DNA of 64,000 nucleotides from Bacillus sp. SD075 (GCF_017355165.1 NZ_JADILK010000006.1:1-64000), one strand, 5' to 3'; positions 35,625 to 45,954 are shown, counted from the stretch's first letter. The notes: a model not told the origin generated them from the letters alone. Translations and numbers: made by a program.

Positions 35625-37061
35625 TTAGACTAATCCAGTTAAACTGTAGACTAGAATAATTACAAATGCTGCCAGTGTCTTAAAAATTGTAATCACAAAG
35701 ATATCTCCATATGATTGTTTGTGTGTTAAGCCTGTAACCGCAAGTAAGGTAATAACAGCGCCATTATGAGGTAACGAATCCATCCCGCCTGAGGCCATCG
35801 CTATGACACGGTGCATGACTTCGGGAGGTATATTATATTGATTGATCGCTTGTATATACTTATCTCCCATCGCACTAAGTGCAATTCCCATTCCACCAGA
35901 CGAAGAACCAGTAATACCAGATAACACGTTTGTTGTAACGGCCCCATTAACAAGTGGATTCGTAAAAGTGTGTGAAATACCATCACGTACCGTTGCGAAT
36001 CCTGGTAAGGAAGCGATGACCCCACCAAATCCATATTCTGAAGCAGTATTCATAGCTGCGAGTAACGCTCCACCAATACTGGCATTAATGCCCTGTTGAA
36101 ACCCCGTTGTAACACGTCCCCAATCGTAAGCAACTGTTGCAATAATGCCTAATACTAGAGCTAGCTCGACAGACCAAATACCTGTTACTGTCGCAAGATC
36201 TACTTTCCCAAACATATCTAATCCTATCTTTGAAAAGTCAAACCCCTCTGGATACCATTTCGGAATAGAAATAGTAAAAAATTTATTCGCCACGCCCACT
36301 AAAACTAGCGGTATAAATGCAAGTATTTGTCGTCCTATACTTGTATTAACAGCTATAGGAATCGTTATTGGATTGACTGTTTCTGCAGCAACTGCCGTTT
36401 CGCCTCCATCTCCATTAAATCCTAAATAACCTTCACCCGCTACTTGAGCTTTTTTTCGACGTCTTTCCAAGTAAATCATACCCATGGATAAAACGAAAAT
36501 CGATCCAATAATCCCCAACATCGGTGCTGCATATATATCTGTCTTAAAATAAGAAGTAGGAATTACATTTTGGATTTGCGGTGTTCCCGGCAGCGCATCC
36601 ATTGTAAAAGATAATGCTCCTAAAGCAATCGTCCCTGGAATAAGCCGTTTAGGAATATTGGCTTCCCTGAAAAGGTTAGCAGCAAATGGATATACTGCAA
36701 ATGCAACGACGAACAAACTCACTCCACTGTAAGTTAATATGGCACACATTAGGACGACTGCTAAAATTGCTCTTTTTTTGCCGACTAGCTTCACAATCGT
36801 CTTGGCGATAGACTCAGCAATTCCCGACATTTCGACTAACTTTCCAAAAACGGCTCCTAACAAAAACACAGGAAAATAGTTTTTAATAAATCCAACCATC
36901 TTCTCCATAAAAATATTAGAGAAGAACGGCAAAACATAGCTGGGCTCTGTTAGAATGACAGCAAGTAGCGCACAAAGTGGTGCAAAAAGAATGACAGAAA
37001 AACCACGGTAAGCAATAAACATTAATAGCCCTAAAGCAAGTATTATGATGAATAAATCCAT
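35625..37061 (-). CDS. GntP-family permease (divergent member)
   Basis: A 478-residue integral membrane transporter of the gluconate:H+ symporter family, with about 12-14 hydrophobic segments. Typical pieces are FAPLCALLAVILTEP, FGKLVEMSGIAESIAKTIV and ASGGMDSLPHNGAVITLLAV near the end. It belongs to the branch annotated for organic acids rather than true gluconate. With the next gene, a histidinol-dehydrogenase paralog, it suggests uptake and oxidation of one hydroxylated acid or sulfonate. I start at MDLFIIILAL because GGGGGGGG lies just upstream; a longer start 24 codons earlier has no site. Confidence 0.8.
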   Translation of the reverse strand: MDLFIIILALGLLMFIAYRGFSVILFAPLCALLAVILTEPSYVLPFFSNIFMEKMVGFIKNYFPVFLLGAVFGKLVEMSGIAESIAKTIVKLVGKKRAILAVVLMCAILTYSGVSLFVVAFAVYPFAANLFREANIPKRLIPGTIALGALSFTMDALPGTPQIQNVIPTSYFKTDIYAAPMLGIIGSIFVLSMGMIYLERRRKKAQVAGEGYLGFNGDGGETAVAAETVNPITIPIAVNTSIGRQILAFIPLVLVGVANKFFTISIPKWYPEGFDFSKIGLDMFGKVDLATVTGIWSVELALVLGIIATVAYDWGRVTTGFQQGINASIGGALLAAMNTASEYGFGGVIASLPGFATVRDGISHTFTNPLVNGAVTTNVLSGITGSSSGGMGIALSAMGDKYIQAINQYNIPPEVMHRVIAMASGGMDSLPHNGAVITLLAVTGLTHKQSYGDIFVITIFKTLAAFVIILVYSLTGLV

Positions 37062-37367
37062 TATTCCCCCCCCTATATCGCTTAAAATCCAGATGTATTT
37101 TCCATATTTTTCTGCAGGATATTCAAACTGCAAAATTGAATTGTGATCGCCTCGTTATTGGTAAATTGGATCACTCGGAAATTCCTTTTATTTGTTTGGC
37201 TTATGTTGTAAGCGTTTTCTGTATTATGTTAAGTTTTAAATTGTCTTGAATGCACTTTCCCATAATGGCTGCACTTTCAGCAAAATCAAATTCAAAAACT
37301 TTTTTAAAAAGAGAGGATGCATAAAAAGCTTATGTATCCTCTTTCACTAGTTAATTTATCTATCTTT
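37062..37367. other. Gap between the HisD paralog and the GntP-type gene
   Basis: About 300 bases. AGAGGATGCATAAAAAGC and GCTTATGTATCCTCT around 37312-37342 form a hairpin (AGAGGATGCATAA against TTATGTATCCTCT) followed on the minus strand by no clear T-run, but on the plus strand by TTTCAC. It could partly separate the two genes' transcripts. Confidence 0.5.
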
Positions 37368-38660
37368 TTACTTGTTATTAACCGGTACTTTTCCATAACG
37401 ACGTACACGAAGAAGGGCTTGTTCAGCATGTCCTGCAAAATTCTCTAATTGGCAAAGACGCGCAGCATATTCCCCGATATAGGCACTTGCTTCCTCTGCC
37501 ACTCGTTGATACGTACAAGTTTTCAAGAATTTCCCTACCCATAGTCCGCCCGTATAGCGAGCAGCCCCTTTGGTTGGCAGTGTATGATTGGTACCGATCA
37601 CTTTATCACCATAAGCAACGTTCGTTTCTGGTCCAAGGAATAAGCAGCCGTAATTTTTCATATTATTTAGAAAATAATCCGGATCTTTCGTCAATATTTC
37701 GACGTGTTCGAACGCTAATTTATCCGCTTCTACCAATGCTTCTTTTTCATCTTCTACTAAAATAATGAATCCATAATCTTCCCATGAAGCCCGTGCTACA
37801 TCCGCTGTTGGAAGAGTTTGCAATTGGCGTTCAATTTCTTCAACGGTTTCTTGAGCTAGCTTTTCAGAAGTAGTAATAAGTGCTCCCGGTGATGTGGGTC
37901 CATGTTCGCCCTGACCGAGAATGTCCGTTGCGATCATTTCTGCATCTGCCGTTTCATCAGCTACGACTAGTGTTTCTGTAGGGCCGGCGAAAAGATCGAT
38001 TCCCACGCGTCCGTATAATTGTCGTTTTGCTTCAGCAACGAATGCATTACCCGGTCCGACAATCATATCAACCGATTTTATAGTATCAGTTCCGACAGCC
38101 ATTGCAGCCATTGCTTGAATGCCACCCAGAATATAAATCTCATCGGCTCCCGCCATATGCATTGCAGCTACAGTTGCTGCAGGGATTTCCCCACTTATAG
38201 GAGGTGTGCATGCAATTACCCGTTTGACTCCTGCTACTTTAGCCGTTAATACACTCATATGGGCCGATGCCACCATTGGATATCGTCCACCAGGAATATA
38301 GCAGCCAACACTATTGACAGGAATGTTTTTATGACCAAGGATTACACCAGGAAGTGTTTCTACCTCGATATCTATCATGGATTTCCTTTGCTCTTCTGCA
38401 AATCGTTTCACATTACTTTGCGCAAACTTAATGTCTTCGATAGTCTGATCAGGAACCTGGCTAATGATTTCTCCAATTTGCTCAGCAGTTAATCGAAAGC
38501 TTTCTGGCGACCACTTATCGAATTTTTCAGATAATTCCCTAACTGCCGCGTCGCCTTCTTGCTCAATTTTTAGTATCGTTTGACGTACCGTTTCTGATAC
38601 TTGTGCGTCATTCTGTGCAATTTCTTCCTGTGCTTTTCCTTGCTTTAAATAAGTTGCCAT
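37368..38660 (-). CDS. Histidinol-dehydrogenase paralog, catabolic (HpsN-like candidate)
   Basis: A 430-residue NAD-dependent alcohol-to-acid dehydrogenase of the HisD fold. Zinc ligands are recognisable in GQGEHGP, in [14 protein letters not shown] and in [10 protein letters not shown]; the catalytic Glu-His pair lies in AFEHVEI. It is not in a histidine operon but sits with a permease and a LacI regulator, so a catabolic substrate is likely. HpsN (2,3-dihydroxypropane-1-sulfonate to sulfolactate) is the best-known catabolic relative with this [18 protein letters not shown]-like text, but other diols fit. Start follows AAGGAGG. Confidence 0.75.
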   Translation of the reverse strand: MATYLKQGKAQEEIAQNDAQVSETVRQTILKIEQEGDAAVRELSEKFDKWSPESFRLTAEQIGEIISQVPDQTIEDIKFAQSNVKRFAEEQRKSMIDIEVETLPGVILGHKNIPVNSVGCYIPGGRYPMVASAHMSVLTAKVAGVKRVIACTPPISGEIPAATVAAMHMAGADEIYILGGIQAMAAMAVGTDTIKSVDMIVGPGNAFVAEAKRQLYGRVGIDLFAGPTETLVVADETADAEMIATDILGQGEHGPTSPGALITTSEKLAQETVEEIERQLQTLPTADVARASWEDYGFIILVEDEKEALVEADKLAFEHVEILTKDPDYFLNNMKNYGCLFLGPETNVAYGDKVIGTNHTLPTKGAARYTGGLWVGKFLKTCTYQRVAEEASAYIGEYAARLCQLENFAGHAEQALLRVRRYGKVPVNNK

Positions 38661-38701
38661 ATAAATCCTCCTTGTTTTTAAAAAACTATGATTAAAACCC
38701 C

Positions 38702-38723
38702 AAAATGCATACGTATGCATTTT
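38702..38723. promoter_or_regulatory. LacI operator 1 (perfect palindrome)
   Basis: TGCATACGTATGCA flanked by four A and four T makes a perfect 22-base palindrome with a central CG, about 40 bases upstream of the HisD-paralog start codon. Confidence 0.85.
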
Positions 38724-38746
38724 TCAGTTAACTATCTCCCCATCTA

Positions 38747-38766
38747 AAATGCATACGTATGCATTT
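38747..38766. promoter_or_regulatory. LacI operator 2 (perfect palindrome)
   Basis: The same TGCATACGTATGCA core with three A and three T, 44 bases centre to centre from operator 1, close to four helical turns, which allows cooperative binding on one face of the DNA. Confidence 0.85.
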
Positions 38767-38806
38767 GAATGGGGAAAATTAAGAATTTAAGAAATACTCT
38801 AAACAT

Positions 38807-38835
38807 AGAATAAATAAATCGCTTTCATCTGTCAA
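38807..38835 (-). promoter_or_regulatory. Promoter with embedded cre-like site for the HisD-paralog gene
   Basis: On the minus strand TTGACA and TATTCT are 17 bases apart. Within the spacer ATGAAAGCGATTTAT (38814-38828) matches the cre consensus except for one position, suggesting CcpA control. Both LacI palindromes lie just downstream of the start point. Confidence 0.6.
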
Positions 38836-38849
38836 GTTTTTTTAATATT

Positions 38850-39845
38850 TTAAGATTTTGTTGTATTTCTTTCGATCAATCTCCCTGATACTAGAGTCGG
38901 TTTGGAATTGGAACCCTTTTGGTTCATTTCGATTAATAGAGTATTGATGGTTAATTCAATCATTTCATCGACAGGCTGTTCCCATGTAGTGAGCGAATAA
39001 GACGGCCACGAAGCCATTTGAATGTTATCAAATCCAACAATGGCAATATCCTCAGGAATGGATAAATTTAACGTTTTTGCTGCATCTATTACGCCTAATG
39101 CGGTTATATCATTTGCTCCGAAAATGACCTCAGGCCGATCTGCTCGTGTCAATAACTTTAATGCGGCTTCATAAGCCCCGTCATACGTATAGTCCCCTTC
39201 TTCAATGACCGGATCAATCCCTTTTGACTTTAAAAACTCACAAAATCCTCTTTGCCGATCTTGACTCGTCGATGTATTTTTCCGACCTGTAATGAAGGCT
39301 AATTTGCTGTACCCTTGTTCAAGCAGGTATTCACCAATCCGCTTACCAGCCGTATAATTATCACAGCTTACGGAGTTACACGGAATGTCTTTACTATATC
39401 GGTTAAATAAAATAACAGGTATGTTGTTTTCATGGAGATGGGAAACCACATTGGAGGACAAAAAGGCATCCGTTACAATAACACCTTCTACATTGTATTC
39501 AAGAAATTGGGCAATCTCCTCTTGTTGAATCTCATCATTTTCGGTATAAACAAACAATACATGATATCCCTTTTCGCGAAGCCCCTTAGAAAACTTTCCT
39601 AAAACTTCATGGTAAAACGGATTTTGGATATCTTTCATGGCCAGTCCAATCATGTTTGATTTGTTCATAATCAATCCCCTGGCAAAAGCATTCGGCCGAT
39701 AACCTAAAGTTGATGCGGCTTCCTTCACTTTTCTCTTGGTCTTTTCAGACACATTCGATCCTGGAGTAAACACACGCGAAACCGTTGACTGAGAAACGTT
39801 AGCTAATTTCGCAACCTCCATCGCATTGACCGATTTTTTCTTCAA
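38850..39845 (-). CDS. LacI-family transcriptional regulator
   Basis: A 331-residue repressor. The helix-turn-helix reads AMEVAKLANVSQSTVSRVFT with hinge NVSEKTKRKVKEAASTLGYR; the sensor domain runs from MIGLAMKDIQNPFYHEVLGK to IFGANDITALGVIDAAK and DIAIVGFDNI. It lies upstream of the HisD paralog and permease in the same direction; the palindromes between it and HisD are its likely operators. The start is TTG, supported by GGAGGG at seven bases; earlier ATG codons have no site. Its ligand is unknown. Confidence 0.88.
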   Translation of the reverse strand: MKKKSVNAMEVAKLANVSQSTVSRVFTPGSNVSEKTKRKVKEAASTLGYRPNAFARGLIMNKSNMIGLAMKDIQNPFYHEVLGKFSKGLREKGYHVLFVYTENDEIQQEEIAQFLEYNVEGVIVTDAFLSSNVVSHLHENNIPVILFNRYSKDIPCNSVSCDNYTAGKRIGEYLLEQGYSKLAFITGRKNTSTSQDRQRGFCEFLKSKGIDPVIEEGDYTYDGAYEAALKLLTRADRPEVIFGANDITALGVIDAAKTLNLSIPEDIAIVGFDNIQMASWPSYSLTTWEQPVDEMIELTINTLLIEMNQKGSNSKPTLVSGRLIERNTTKS

Positions 39846-39965
39846 GAATCTTCCCTCCAAATATACGTGGATTATGAGTTTTAACATCATTCTTTTATTA
39901 TATAACTTTATCACTAACAGCGCCATTTACGATAAATTATTATAAGTATACATAGTCATGGGATT

Positions 39966-40009
39966 AAAAGGGGGAACACGTCATCCAGACGACTTGTTCC
40001 CCCTTTTTT
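39966..40009. terminator. Terminator downstream of the beta-oxidation-like operon
   Basis: GGGGGAACA pairs with TGTTCCCCC, with an inner GTC/GAC helix, flanked by A-run and six T, so it can work in both directions. It ends the minus-strand catabolic operon about 240 bases past its last gene; nothing else is seen in the 39846-40250 gap. Confidence 0.85.
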
Positions 40010-40250
40010 CGATAAATTGTAATCCAAAGCCCGGCATGCATTTACTGCATATTTATATTTTTCCAATGTTACAAAACCAACCTTAGCTAAAAACCAAATT
40101 AGCTTTAAATGCTCCATGAAATTCGAGCCTTTTATAAGGCCTTTATGCTCTCTTTGATGATTTTTGCTATATCTTTAAAATCATCCTTTGCCCCCGCTAT
40201 ATTTCAGGGTAATAATCAATGAGCAACTTAGAAGCGATCGGAGTGCAATC

Positions 40251-41027
40251 TTATTGACCTGAAAATTGTGGTTTTCTCCGTCCACTAAACGCATTAAGAG
40301 CTTCTATACGGTCTTCTGTAGGAATCGTCAGCTCATATGCCTTTGCCTCAATGGCTAGTCCAGTTTGCAAATCCGTATTCATTCCATGAGTGATGGCATA
40401 TTTTGCCTGTTTTATTGCAACGGGACCATTTTGCATCATATCTGCAGCTAATTCTTCACAGGCAGCATTCAGCCTGGAACGGGGCACCACTTTTAAAAGA
40501 ATGCCTAAATCAAGTGCCTCTTTCGCTGTCACCTTTTTTGCAGTAAAGATAAGCTCCTTTGCTTTTGTTTCACCGATTAATCTTGGTAACCGCTGTGTAC
40601 CACCGGCGCCCGGTATGATGGCCCAGCTTGTTTCCGTTAAGCCTACTGATGCCTCTTCGACTGCTATGGCAAAGTCACACGACAATAGCCATTCAAATCC
40701 TCCACCCAATGCATAACCATTAACGGCAGCAATTGTCGGCTGAGGAAGCCCCGCGATACTGTTAAATACATCTCGAATTACTTTGGCATTTCTTCTTACT
40801 TGCACTAGATTTAATGTCTTTCTTTCTTTCAGGTCCACTCCGGCACTGAATGCTTTATCACCTGCACCTGTGAAAATAACAACACGGATGTCCTGGTAAG
40901 TATAAATTGCCTCTACTGCCGCCTGAAGTTCAATAAGGGTCTCATAATTAAAACAATTCAATACTTCTGGACGATTCACTGTTACATATGCAATATGATT
41001 TTCCACTTTATATATTACATTAGACAT
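40251..41027 (-). CDS. Enoyl-CoA hydratase/isomerase family protein
   Basis: A 258-residue crotonase-fold enzyme hydrating trans-2-enoyl-CoA. It shows the oxyanion-hole segments AFSAGVDLKE and VNGYALGGGFEWLLSCDFAI, and the acid/base region ETSWAIIPGAGGTQRLPRLI, where Glu appears in VGLTETSW and GAGGTQRL is conserved. It is the last gene of the operon with thiolase and 3-hydroxyacyl-CoA dehydrogenase, so it supplies the hydration step. AAGGAGAG precedes the ATG. Confidence 0.9.
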   Translation of the reverse strand: MSNVIYKVENHIAYVTVNRPEVLNCFNYETLIELQAAVEAIYTYQDIRVVIFTGAGDKAFSAGVDLKERKTLNLVQVRRNAKVIRDVFNSIAGLPQPTIAAVNGYALGGGFEWLLSCDFAIAVEEASVGLTETSWAIIPGAGGTQRLPRLIGETKAKELIFTAKKVTAKEALDLGILLKVVPRSRLNAACEELAADMMQNGPVAIKQAKYAITHGMNTDLQTGLAIEAKAYELTIPTEDRIEALNAFSGRRKPQFSGQ

Positions 41028-41093
41028 GAAAACTATCTCTCCTTTTTCTTAGAACAATAGCCCTTACTAGACCAAACTAATAAGGGCTTATTT

Positions 41094-42299
41094 TTACTTC
41101 TCCATGTTTTCTATGATTGCTGATATGCCTTGCCCAACACCGATACACATGGTGGCAAGCCCATACTGGACATTTTGCTTATTCATTTCATGAAGTAGTG
41201 TTGTTAATATGCGTGCGCCGCTTGCCCCTAGCGGATGGCCAAATGCAATCGCACCACCGTTTACATTCACTTTTTCCGGGTCCAATCCTAATTGACGGAT
41301 ACACTCAATAGATTGGGAAGCAAACGCCTCGTTCAATTCGACAAGTCCAATATCATCCAACCCCAAATTCACCCTTTTTAATAATTTGCGCGTTGAATAA
41401 ATAGGGCCAAGGCCCATAACCGATGGTTCCAGGCCGGCAACTGCACCGGCAACATATTTGGCTAGAGGTGTTAACCCGAATTCCTTCGCCTTTTCTGCAC
41501 TCAATAACAGTAAGGCTGAAGCTCCGTCATTTACACCGGAAGCATTCCCAGCCGTTACAGTGCCGCCTTCAAAAATTGGTTTGAGTTTTCCCAGCTTTTC
41601 AATCGTTGTATCCGGACGTGGATGTTCATCCCGCTCGACGACTATCTCATTCCCTTTTCGATCTATAAAACGAACCGGTACAATTTCATTCGCAAAACGT
41701 TCATTTTCAACTGCTTGTTTTGCTCTTTGCTGACTTTGCAACGCAAATTGATCTTGGTCTTCTCGGGACACCGAACAGCGTTGGGCTACGTTTTCTGCTG
41801 TTTGCGGCATTGAATCCGCTCCATACATCTTTTCTAGCTTTTTATTCGTAAAGCGCCAGCCAATCGTTGTATCATGAAGTTCCATCGCCCCCCTAGGAAA
41901 ATCACTTTCTGGTTTTGCCATTACATAAGGGGCCCTCGTCATGCTTTCCGTTCCACCGGCAATGTAAATATCCCCTTCGCCTACCGCAATGGATCTAGCA
42001 GCATACATTACAGCGTCAAGCCCTGATCCACATAACCGATTAATCGTTGTTCCGCTCACATTGACTGGAAGTTCGGCAAGCAGAGAGGCCATTCTCGCCA
42101 CATTGCGATTATCTTCACCAGCCTGGTTGGCATTACCGAAAACGACATCAGCAATCTGTTCAGGAGGCAGTTTGGGGTTCCGTTCAATAAGGGCCTTAAT
42201 GACAACAGCCCCCAAATCATCCGGTCTTACACTCTTTAACGCTCCTTTATATCTCCCAATTGGTGTTCTTACAGCATCCACGATCACCACTTCTCTCAT
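41094..42299 (-). CDS. Acyl-CoA thiolase, PcaF/PaaJ-like (3-oxoadipyl-CoA thiolase type)
   Basis: A 401-residue thiolase. The nucleophilic Cys is in [20 protein letters not shown]; the second active-site motifs are [18 protein letters not shown] (His) and TMCIGVGQG (Cys). The text [21 protein letters not shown] and [13 protein letters not shown] is close to beta-ketoadipyl-CoA thiolases, which argues for a dicarboxylic or aromatic-derived acyl-CoA. Its ATG overlaps the stop of the preceding dehydrogenase gene (ATGA), so the two are translationally coupled. Substrate chain length is not proven. Confidence 0.9.
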   Translation of the reverse strand: MREVVIVDAVRTPIGRYKGALKSVRPDDLGAVVIKALIERNPKLPPEQIADVVFGNANQAGEDNRNVARMASLLAELPVNVSGTTINRLCGSGLDAVMYAARSIAVGEGDIYIAGGTESMTRAPYVMAKPESDFPRGAMELHDTTIGWRFTNKKLEKMYGADSMPQTAENVAQRCSVSREDQDQFALQSQQRAKQAVENERFANEIVPVRFIDRKGNEIVVERDEHPRPDTTIEKLGKLKPIFEGGTVTAGNASGVNDGASALLLLSAEKAKEFGLTPLAKYVAGAVAGLEPSVMGLGPIYSTRKLLKRVNLGLDDIGLVELNEAFASQSIECIRQLGLDPEKVNVNGGAIAFGHPLGASGARILTTLLHEMNKQNVQYGLATMCIGVGQGISAIIENMEK

Positions 42300-43165
42300 T
42301 TTCCAATCAACTCTTCTTTCTTTGTATAGTCATAGATACCTTTTCCAGATTTACGTCCAAGACGTCCTGCTTTTACATACTGCTCAAGTAATGGAGCTGG
42401 ACGGTATTTTTCACCCAACTTTTCATGTAAATATTTTAAATTGTTTAAACGTGTATCAAGACCCACTAAGTCCACCAACTCAAAGGGACCCATTGGGTAA
42501 TTAAGCCCTAGCTTGATCGCTTTATCAATTTCTGCTGGTGTCCCAAGTCCTTCTTGAAGCATATAAAAAGCTTCATTGCCAACTAATGCATTGATCCGAC
42601 TCGTCACGAAACCAGGAAACTCATTGATGACAACCGTTTCTTTCCCCATCTGCTCCGCCAAAGTTTCTATAGCTTTCGCAGTTTCATCACTCGTTTCAAG
42701 ACCTCGTATAATTTCGACAAGCGGCATTTTATGCACCGGGTTAAAAAAGTGCATGGCGATGGTCTGAGCAGGACGTTTTGCATAGGAAGCAATTTCCGTC
42801 GGACTCATTGTGGAAGTATTCGTTGCAAAAATGCAATGAGCCGGTGCGTATTGTTCAATTGTTTCAAACACCTGCCTTTTAATTTCTGCCTTCTCAGGGA
42901 CCGCTTCGATAATGACATCAGCCGATGATGCCGCCTTTTGCAAATTGGTTAAATAAGACAAGTTCGCTTTTGCCTTCTGCTCCTGTACATTGGAAAGTTT
43001 CCCTCTTAAAAGTGCTTTTTCAAAAATAATGTTCAGTTCAGCTTCAGCGTTTTTAAGTGAAGTTTCGTTGACATCAACCAACGTAACCGTGAATCCCCCT
43101 ATCGCTCCAACATAAGCAATTCCACGTCCCATAACGCCAGAACCTACTACAATAAGACTGTTCAT
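42296..43165 (-). CDS. 3-hydroxyacyl-CoA dehydrogenase (3-hydroxybutyryl-CoA dehydrogenase type)
   Basis: A 289-residue NAD-dependent enzyme of the Hbd/PaaH family. The Rossmann motif is GSGVMGRGIAYVGAIGGFTV with Asp in TLVDVNE; catalytic residues sit in TNTSTMSPTEIAS and MHFFNPVHKMPLVEII; the C-terminal dimerisation half has GFVTSRINALVGNEAF and NYPMGPFELVDLVGLDT. It is single-domain, with no fused hydratase, which fits the separate hydratase in the same operon. GGAGGGG precedes ATG. Confidence 0.92.
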   Translation of the reverse strand: MNSLIVVGSGVMGRGIAYVGAIGGFTVTLVDVNETSLKNAEAELNIIFEKALLRGKLSNVQEQKAKANLSYLTNLQKAASSADVIIEAVPEKAEIKRQVFETIEQYAPAHCIFATNTSTMSPTEIASYAKRPAQTIAMHFFNPVHKMPLVEIIRGLETSDETAKAIETLAEQMGKETVVINEFPGFVTSRINALVGNEAFYMLQEGLGTPAEIDKAIKLGLNYPMGPFELVDLVGLDTRLNNLKYLHEKLGEKYRPAPLLEQYVKAGRLGRKSGKGIYDYTKKEELIGK

Positions 43166-43220
43166 CGTTTTCCCCTCCTATTTTAAGTACGATTAAAATG
43201 AAAACTTACTATCATGAGGC

Positions 43221-44495
43221 TTACATAGTTTTAGTTTTGATAACGCTTTCTTTTTGTTCAGTCAAAACATTTCCTTCCTTTTCAAATGGATCATACATTT
43301 TTTCTCGGATAAAAAGCCCTGGAATCACCGCTGCTAAGACATAGGCAATACCTAGAGTAGCTAACCCCAATCCGATTGATTGGGATTCCGCAATGAAACC
43401 AATCATAAATGGAGCCATCGCTGCCCCGAGTCTACCAATATTATACGATCCCCCTACAGCCGTACCACGAATATGTGCTGGAAAACTCTCATTCATGTAA
43501 GTGGAATTGACGGCATATGGCATACCATAGAGAAATCCCAGTATCGTTAATAATGCAATGACGTTGGTCGGTGTATTGTAAAGATAAACGATTGGTAAGA
43601 GAATTGCAGTAGATAGACCACCAACAATAAACATCGTTTTTCGACCGTATCGATCTGCCAGCCAACCTGTAATGATCTTACCTAAGATTGCGGCTGTGTA
43701 GGTTCCTACAAGATACCCTGTCATCTTTTTAAAATCAATACCTAAATCAGCTACAATATACGTCGGCAGCCAGGTACCCACACCATAATAAGCAAATTGT
43801 AAGAAGGTCGCAGTAATACCCCATAATATAAAAATCTTTCTTGTTTTTGAATCTTTGAAGATCGTAGCCCACTCGTTTTTCTTATTCCCCTTTTGTTTTT
43901 GCGCTTGTGCTCTTTCTTTCCATCCTTGAGGTTCTGGAACCCTGAATCTGATATAAATGGCCAAAAGAACAGGTAATACAGCAATAAAATATAGAGGCCG
44001 CCATCCGTATTCAGGCAAGATAGCACCCGCCAGTAAAGCTGCAACTAAATATCCTAATGAATATGCCGCCTGTATTGCACCTAAGACCGTCGTTCTCCTT
44101 TTCGTAGGTACATACTCAGCCATAAGCATCGTAGCAATCGTATACTCCGCCCCTATTCCAATAGCAGAAATGAAACGAATAACGATAAATTGCTCGTATG
44201 TTTGGGTAAATCCAATTAAGCATGTTCCAACTGAGAATAGAACCATCATCCAGGTCGCCATTCTTACCCGGCCAAATCGATCAGCTAACCAACCACCACA
44301 GATTCCGCCGACACCCATACCCACTAAGGACCATGTAGCAATGAGTCCTGCAGCTGCATTACCAATATTAAACTCTTCCATTAGGCTAGGCATCGTGATA
44401 GACAGCATGATTAAATCCATGCCATCTACCATCAGACCTAAAAAGCAAGCGATGAAAACTACAATCCAAGTCCGGTCTGATCTAACATTATCCAT
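43221..44495 (-). CDS. MFS transporter, aromatic acid:H+ symporter (AAHS) type
   Basis: A 424-residue twelve-helix transporter. GMDLIMLSITMPSLMEEF in TM1 with Asp and the loop GWLADRFGRVRM fit AAHS proteins such as PcaK and BenK; the second A-like motif is GWLADRYGRKTM. It shares the operon with beta-oxidation enzymes, so it likely brings in the aromatic, alicyclic or dicarboxylic acid that they degrade. The long basic central loop (QAQKQKGNKKNEW) is unremarkable. AAGGCGG lies before the ATG. A 268-base gap separates it from the CoA transferase gene, so a second promoter there is possible. Confidence 0.87.
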   Translation of the reverse strand: MDNVRSDRTWIVVFIACFLGLMVDGMDLIMLSITMPSLMEEFNIGNAAAGLIATWSLVGMGVGGICGGWLADRFGRVRMATWMMVLFSVGTCLIGFTQTYEQFIVIRFISAIGIGAEYTIATMLMAEYVPTKRRTTVLGAIQAAYSLGYLVAALLAGAILPEYGWRPLYFIAVLPVLLAIYIRFRVPEPQGWKERAQAQKQKGNKKNEWATIFKDSKTRKIFILWGITATFLQFAYYGVGTWLPTYIVADLGIDFKKMTGYLVGTYTAAILGKIITGWLADRYGRKTMFIVGGLSTAILLPIVYLYNTPTNVIALLTILGFLYGMPYAVNSTYMNESFPAHIRGTAVGGSYNIGRLGAAMAPFMIGFIAESQSIGLGLATLGIAYVLAAVIPGLFIREKMYDPFEKEGNVLTEQKESVIKTKTM

Positions 44496-44763
44496 AAAAC
44501 ACCGCCTTAATTATTAATTCAACCTCTTTATATGCTCTTGTTGGAAATGATAAGCAACTCCTTTTTTGTAAGCGCTACCTATTAAAGCATGTAAAAACAT
44601 AGGATGATAGGAATGTGTAATGAAGAGTAGTTTCCACCGATTCATTTTCCGACACTCGTTTTGTTCATGTAGATGGAATTTATTACAATCTAAGCACTTC
44701 CTTAACTTAACGGTACGTGGTTCAATTGATTTATGGTCTATTTGTTAACTAAGCAATTTATCT

Positions 44764-45954
44764 TTAAATAACCTTGTCCTGCATGAACGATTCGATTTCT
44801 TGTCTATCATACCCTAGCTCTAACAATACTTCTTCAGTATGCTCCCCATGTAAAGGGGGATGCCTCTCAATAGAGACAGGTGTATCTGAAAGTTTGATCG
44901 GTGAACCTAAAAGTTTAACCTTTCCAACTTGTGGATGTTCAACTTCCTGTATCATCTGCCTTTCAAGTACTTGCTTATCTTCAAAAACTCTATCTAAGGT
45001 ATTAATAGGGCCACCAGGAATATTATTTTCCTGGAAGGCTATGAGCCATTCATCTGCCGTTTTTGTTAACAGAGCTTCTTGTATTTGAGGAATTAATGCC
45101 TCCCTATTAATGTTGCGTGCGCTGGCTGTTGAAAAACGCTTATCACGAGATAGCTTGGCCACCTCTAGCAGGGAACAAAGACGTTGGAACTGTCTGTCGT
45201 TACCTACTGCAATAATAATCTCATAATCTTTTGTTTTAAAATTTTGATAAGGAACTAGGGTGGGATGCTGATTCCCATATCTTTTAGGAAGGTTCCCTGT
45301 ATTTAAATAGCCTGTTCCAAGATTAAGCATTGTAGCTACCATGGTATCCAAAAGAGAAATATCACAATGCTGGCCACGACCTGTATGAGTTCTTGCCTGC
45401 AAAGCAGCTAGTATGCTAATGATAGCATGTAGACCTGTGAATAAATCGGCCATAGCATTTCCAGATTTTGTAGGTTCACCATCTGGTGCGCCATTCACAC
45501 TCATAAACCCGCTCATCCCCTGAGCAATAAAGTCATATCCCGGCAAATGTTTGTAAGGTCCTGTTTGACCAAATCCTGTGATGGAGCAGTGAATTAATTG
45601 AGGGTTTAACGCTTTCAATTCTTCATATCCTAATCCTAACCGCTCCATTGTCCCTGTTTTAAAATTTTCTACGACAACATCCGCTTCCTTCAGAAGTTTT
45701 TTTATGATTTGTATTCCCTTTTCTGTCTTTAAGTCCACCGTGATTGCTCGTTTATTTCGATTAACTGCCATAAAATATAAACTTATCTCTTCAACATCGG
45801 GAGGAAACCACGTCCGCGTTTCATCTAGTAATTCCGGTCCCTCCACTTTAATGATATCTGCGCCCAAATCTCCCAACATACTAGTACAAGTTGGACCAGC
45901 CACCACCCGGCTTAAATCAATAACTTTGACCCCGCTTAATGCTTTATTAGCCAT
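44764..45954 (-). CDS. CaiB/BaiF-family CoA transferase (class III)
   Basis: A 396-residue CoA transferase. The N-terminal KALSGVKVIDLSRVVAGP and GADIIKVEGPELLDETR are typical; the catalytic Asp lies in the NAMADLFTGLHA segment; later come HCDISLLDTMVATMLN and DRVFEDKQVLERQMI. It would move CoA from succinyl-CoA or another donor to the imported acid, giving the acyl-CoA for the dehydrogenase encoded just upstream. The start MANKALSG follows GGGGGAGGG; a longer start five codons up is less likely. Confidence 0.9.
   Translation of the reverse strand: MANKALSGVKVIDLSRVVAGPTCTSMLGDLGADIIKVEGPELLDETRTWFPPDVEEISLYFMAVNRNKRAITVDLKTEKGIQIIKKLLKEADVVVENFKTGTMERLGLGYEELKALNPQLIHCSITGFGQTGPYKHLPGYDFIAQGMSGFMSVNGAPDGEPTKSGNAMADLFTGLHAIISILAALQARTHTGRGQHCDISLLDTMVATMLNLGTGYLNTGNLPKRYGNQHPTLVPYQNFKTKDYEIIIAVGNDRQFQRLCSLLEVAKLSRDKRFSTASARNINREALIPQIQEALLTKTADEWLIAFQENNIPGGPINTLDRVFEDKQVLERQMIQEVEHPQVGKVKLLGSPIKLSDTPVSIERHPPLHGEHTEEVLLELGYDRQEIESFMQDKVI

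Noticed and set aside
43957-44517. 186-codon frame antisense to the AAHS-type permease
   Set aside because: Long open antisense frames are common opposite membrane-protein genes; no ribosome binding site.
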